This document shows positions 40,101 through 40,392 of a DNA stretch of 40,392 bases, in pieces (position 1 is the stretch's first letter; every line of letters begins with the position of its first letter). The notes under the pieces were generated by a model. It worked only from the letters and a program-made list of their open reading frames with translations, was not told the origin of the DNA and searched no databases. Origin of the DNA: an uncultured Lachnospiraceae bacterium. Its GTDB lineage: Bacteria > Bacillota > Clostridia > Lachnospirales > Lachnospiraceae. The position numbers and the translations under genes are program-made. The stretch spans positions 1 to 40,392 of the forward strand of contig CALGGH010000030.1 in NCBI GenBank assembly GCA_937916415.1, read 5' to 3'.

Positions 40101-40392
40101 GTTGAGCGTGGTGTTGACGCTGCGGCGGTAGCTGTTGTTGCCACCGTAGAGGGCTTTCTGCCCACGGGCCGACGAGCTGTGGAAGTTGATGGTGGTGTTC
40201 TGAACGTCGCACACCTCGCTGTCGGAAGTACCGTATGCACCGCCGTAGATGCCGTTTACCTGGATGGTGGACCCTTCGGGCACGTTGATGAAGGTGTTGC
40301 CCACCAAACCTTCGTTGTGGCTGGCTCCGAACACATCGCCCACGATGCCGCTGAACAGGTCGATGACGGCGGTGCCCGTGCCAGGGGCGGCG
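36849..40392 (-). CDS. Chimeric ORF: Bacteroidota repeat surface protein joined to FAD-dehydrogenase tail
   Basis: One minus-strand frame, open to the window edge (an internal GTG at 40343 is not a real start). From the edge to about 37111 it is a giant Bacteroidota-type surface protein of unknown function: at least ten repeats of the form N-x-(V/I/L)-(Y/F)-G-G-G-(Y/N/R)-x-G-x-(V/A), with alternating NVYGGG, DIYGGG, SLYGGG and NVFGGG, each linked by T-x-(V/I)-x-(L/I)-x-G-(G/N)-T strands. This predicts a right-handed beta-solenoid. Later parts have a segment YVYAKNQHGQ and KMQTSGNFIHS, which I recognise from Prevotella/Bacteroides proteins. The last ~87 residues belong to an FAD dehydrogenase. 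Composition and codon choice change at the join. An assembly chimera is the most likely cause; a true fusion is not excluded. Confidence 0.75.
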   Translation of the reverse strand, partial: AAPGTGTAVIDLFSGIVGDVFGASHNEGLVGNTFINVPEGSTIQVNGIYGGAYGTSDSEVCDVQNTTINFHSSSARGQKALYGGNNSYRRSVNTTLNISAEVKNDAGNLVNVFGAGLGPNTWAERTTINLMAGAKVRNVYGGGYNGRVLNRASVQYWKNNYSKLYFINDSEYANVTLPGGIYNTNINIERGSTVTDCVYGGGYGSRAIVAGQTAVNLNGGTVENDIYGGGYCGHVQNRLLYGTYTEDVTTGELTSTDETGIDIPKNTSAEAGTHVNLIGGTVRNVYGGGFDGHIGSSEVVNGQTHIEIGTTEGTTFYTGIPAVQRSLYGGGYRGKVYGKATTNMYNGYIGYIYSEVPDAETGQTVSTYEENVNYAGDNRMLLRDNGNLFGAGFGEGATVDHTEVTLYDGNIRNSLYGGGEIAAVGRGTVNADKATATIEQGGQTHVYMYGGTVLRNVFGGGRGYAIDAYGQTTSGEIGYSDGYTFGTTDVNIRRGNVGIPATVDEGDGNVFGGGNIGYVYSATGKKQFKTDTQGFSSYYYYDTDDKMTRDCRVVVSPYCKVLTAFDTFKVGDYVPTEVLNTWRNSSDNWNKVDNLGITIGNAVFAGGNVSTGSDKMYANTTTVFGNAVASVTDVFSKDLITLGEDGIGGLYGDGNLTFVDGYRGLNITNYGTDYYNLNSSISYDDYQLLNDRERAYFELEYQTNENHNYTYWECRHTHTYVYYDADNNKHSIQFKRGQKLPRNVSDSSQDTDYNALDYDREDAIETSATITAEMKDKGYWWRSASHEYQDKAKIKADEYNMMDDSEKERWDLFGFCTLYAGRMINTIQRADFCGVFGSRVVMRGAQDRVTDNADYTEYTINRVHEVSLNRSDDPNNPGEELSHGNYFGIYNVVNYLGALTSDVQFAPSTFIGAGIRTTDNSEAGYTADGSTTFYEWKQDNLNNRKRNNGSCHNNVALASGVWLEILDESTETAGHKVYGPITGVVELALINVATGEGGGYVYAKNQHGQLRQISETGQALLSVANKQAITYKQFTYDMPIDVVAAEEENRAHRVAYTDPLGNTIGIDEPGYITTYEDGYHPINPKMQTSGNFIHSLPKRILDGIIEMIYALDKIAPGTANDDTLLYGVEVKFYNMEVEVNENLESCHKGLYVIGDGSGVTHSLSHASASGVHVARRIAGR

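Noticed and set aside
1..40392. tRNA or rRNA genes
   Set aside because: No cloverleaf with a GTTCRANTC T-arm and no rRNA-like conserved blocks were noticed; a tRNAscan-SE/Infernal run would settle it.
37111..40392. Recent horizontal transfer of a Bacteroidota gene into the Lachnospiraceae-like genome
   Set aside because: No integrase, repeat or second boundary is seen, the join cuts a dehydrogenase gene, and the foreign DNA runs to the window edge; an assembly chimera is simpler.

Overview
The window looks like a metagenome-assembled contig from a Lachnospiraceae-like Bacillota (Clostridia). The basis is gene content and order: an infC-rpmI-rplT operon with a leader attenuator, MutS2, ComEC, a ChvE/GguA/GguB-type sugar transporter, purine-rich AGGAGG ribosome sites, and a Tn916-type xis/int pair. 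The family assignment is inference. The last ~3.3 kb is different: it reads as a Bacteroidota (Prevotella/Bacteroides-like) surface protein, fused in frame to the tail of a clostridial FAD dehydrogenase, and is most simply a chimeric assembly join near 37,090-37,120.

Layout. 1-6,460: a structured repeat, two small unknown genes, an AAA-ATPase-like/PD-(D/E)XK protein, and an SNF2 helicase paired with a separate SWIM zinc-finger protein. 6,490-8,830: a type II restriction-modification pair (C5 methyltransferase with an N-terminal XRE domain, then a probable endonuclease), preceded by a 14-bp tandem repeat and followed by a second copy of the structured repeat. 9,068-20,253: housekeeping and envelope genes: comEC, a SIMPL-domain protein (minus strand), a lipoprotein, mutS2, a HerA-like ATPase with an 11-residue-repeat tail, a GT39-like glycosyltransferase, a membrane-anchored protein and a hotdog thioesterase. 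20,460-24,400: a three-gene monosaccharide ABC importer. 24,450-25,950: promoter, leader and genes infC (ATT start), rpmI, rplT. 26,082-28,583: a membrane diguanylate cyclase and a GH27 alpha-galactosidase.

28,800-33,990: a decayed integrative element of about 4.9 kb inserted at the 5' end of a low-molecular-weight protein tyrosine phosphatase gene. It is bounded by a 22-bp direct repeat. It carries Tn916-type integrase and excisionase, a 5'-truncated P4-type primase/helicase next to an iteron-like cluster, a PBECR3-like nuclease gene and a broken partner gene. A second integrase remnant just outside its left end shows repeated insertion at the same site. 33,957-36,846: the restored phosphatase gene, an M20-type dipeptidase (PepD) and a convergent SAM methyltransferase.

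How the genes fit together. The GH27 enzyme and the ChvE-type importer could release and take up galactose or related sugars, though they are not in one operon. The SNF2/SWIM pair, the AAA/PD-(D/E)XK protein and the R-M system make the left 9 kb look like a modest defence or DNA-processing neighbourhood. The strongest candidate for something undescribed is the three-hairpin element at 1-141 and 8,691-8,824, whose stems differ between copies by compensatory changes.
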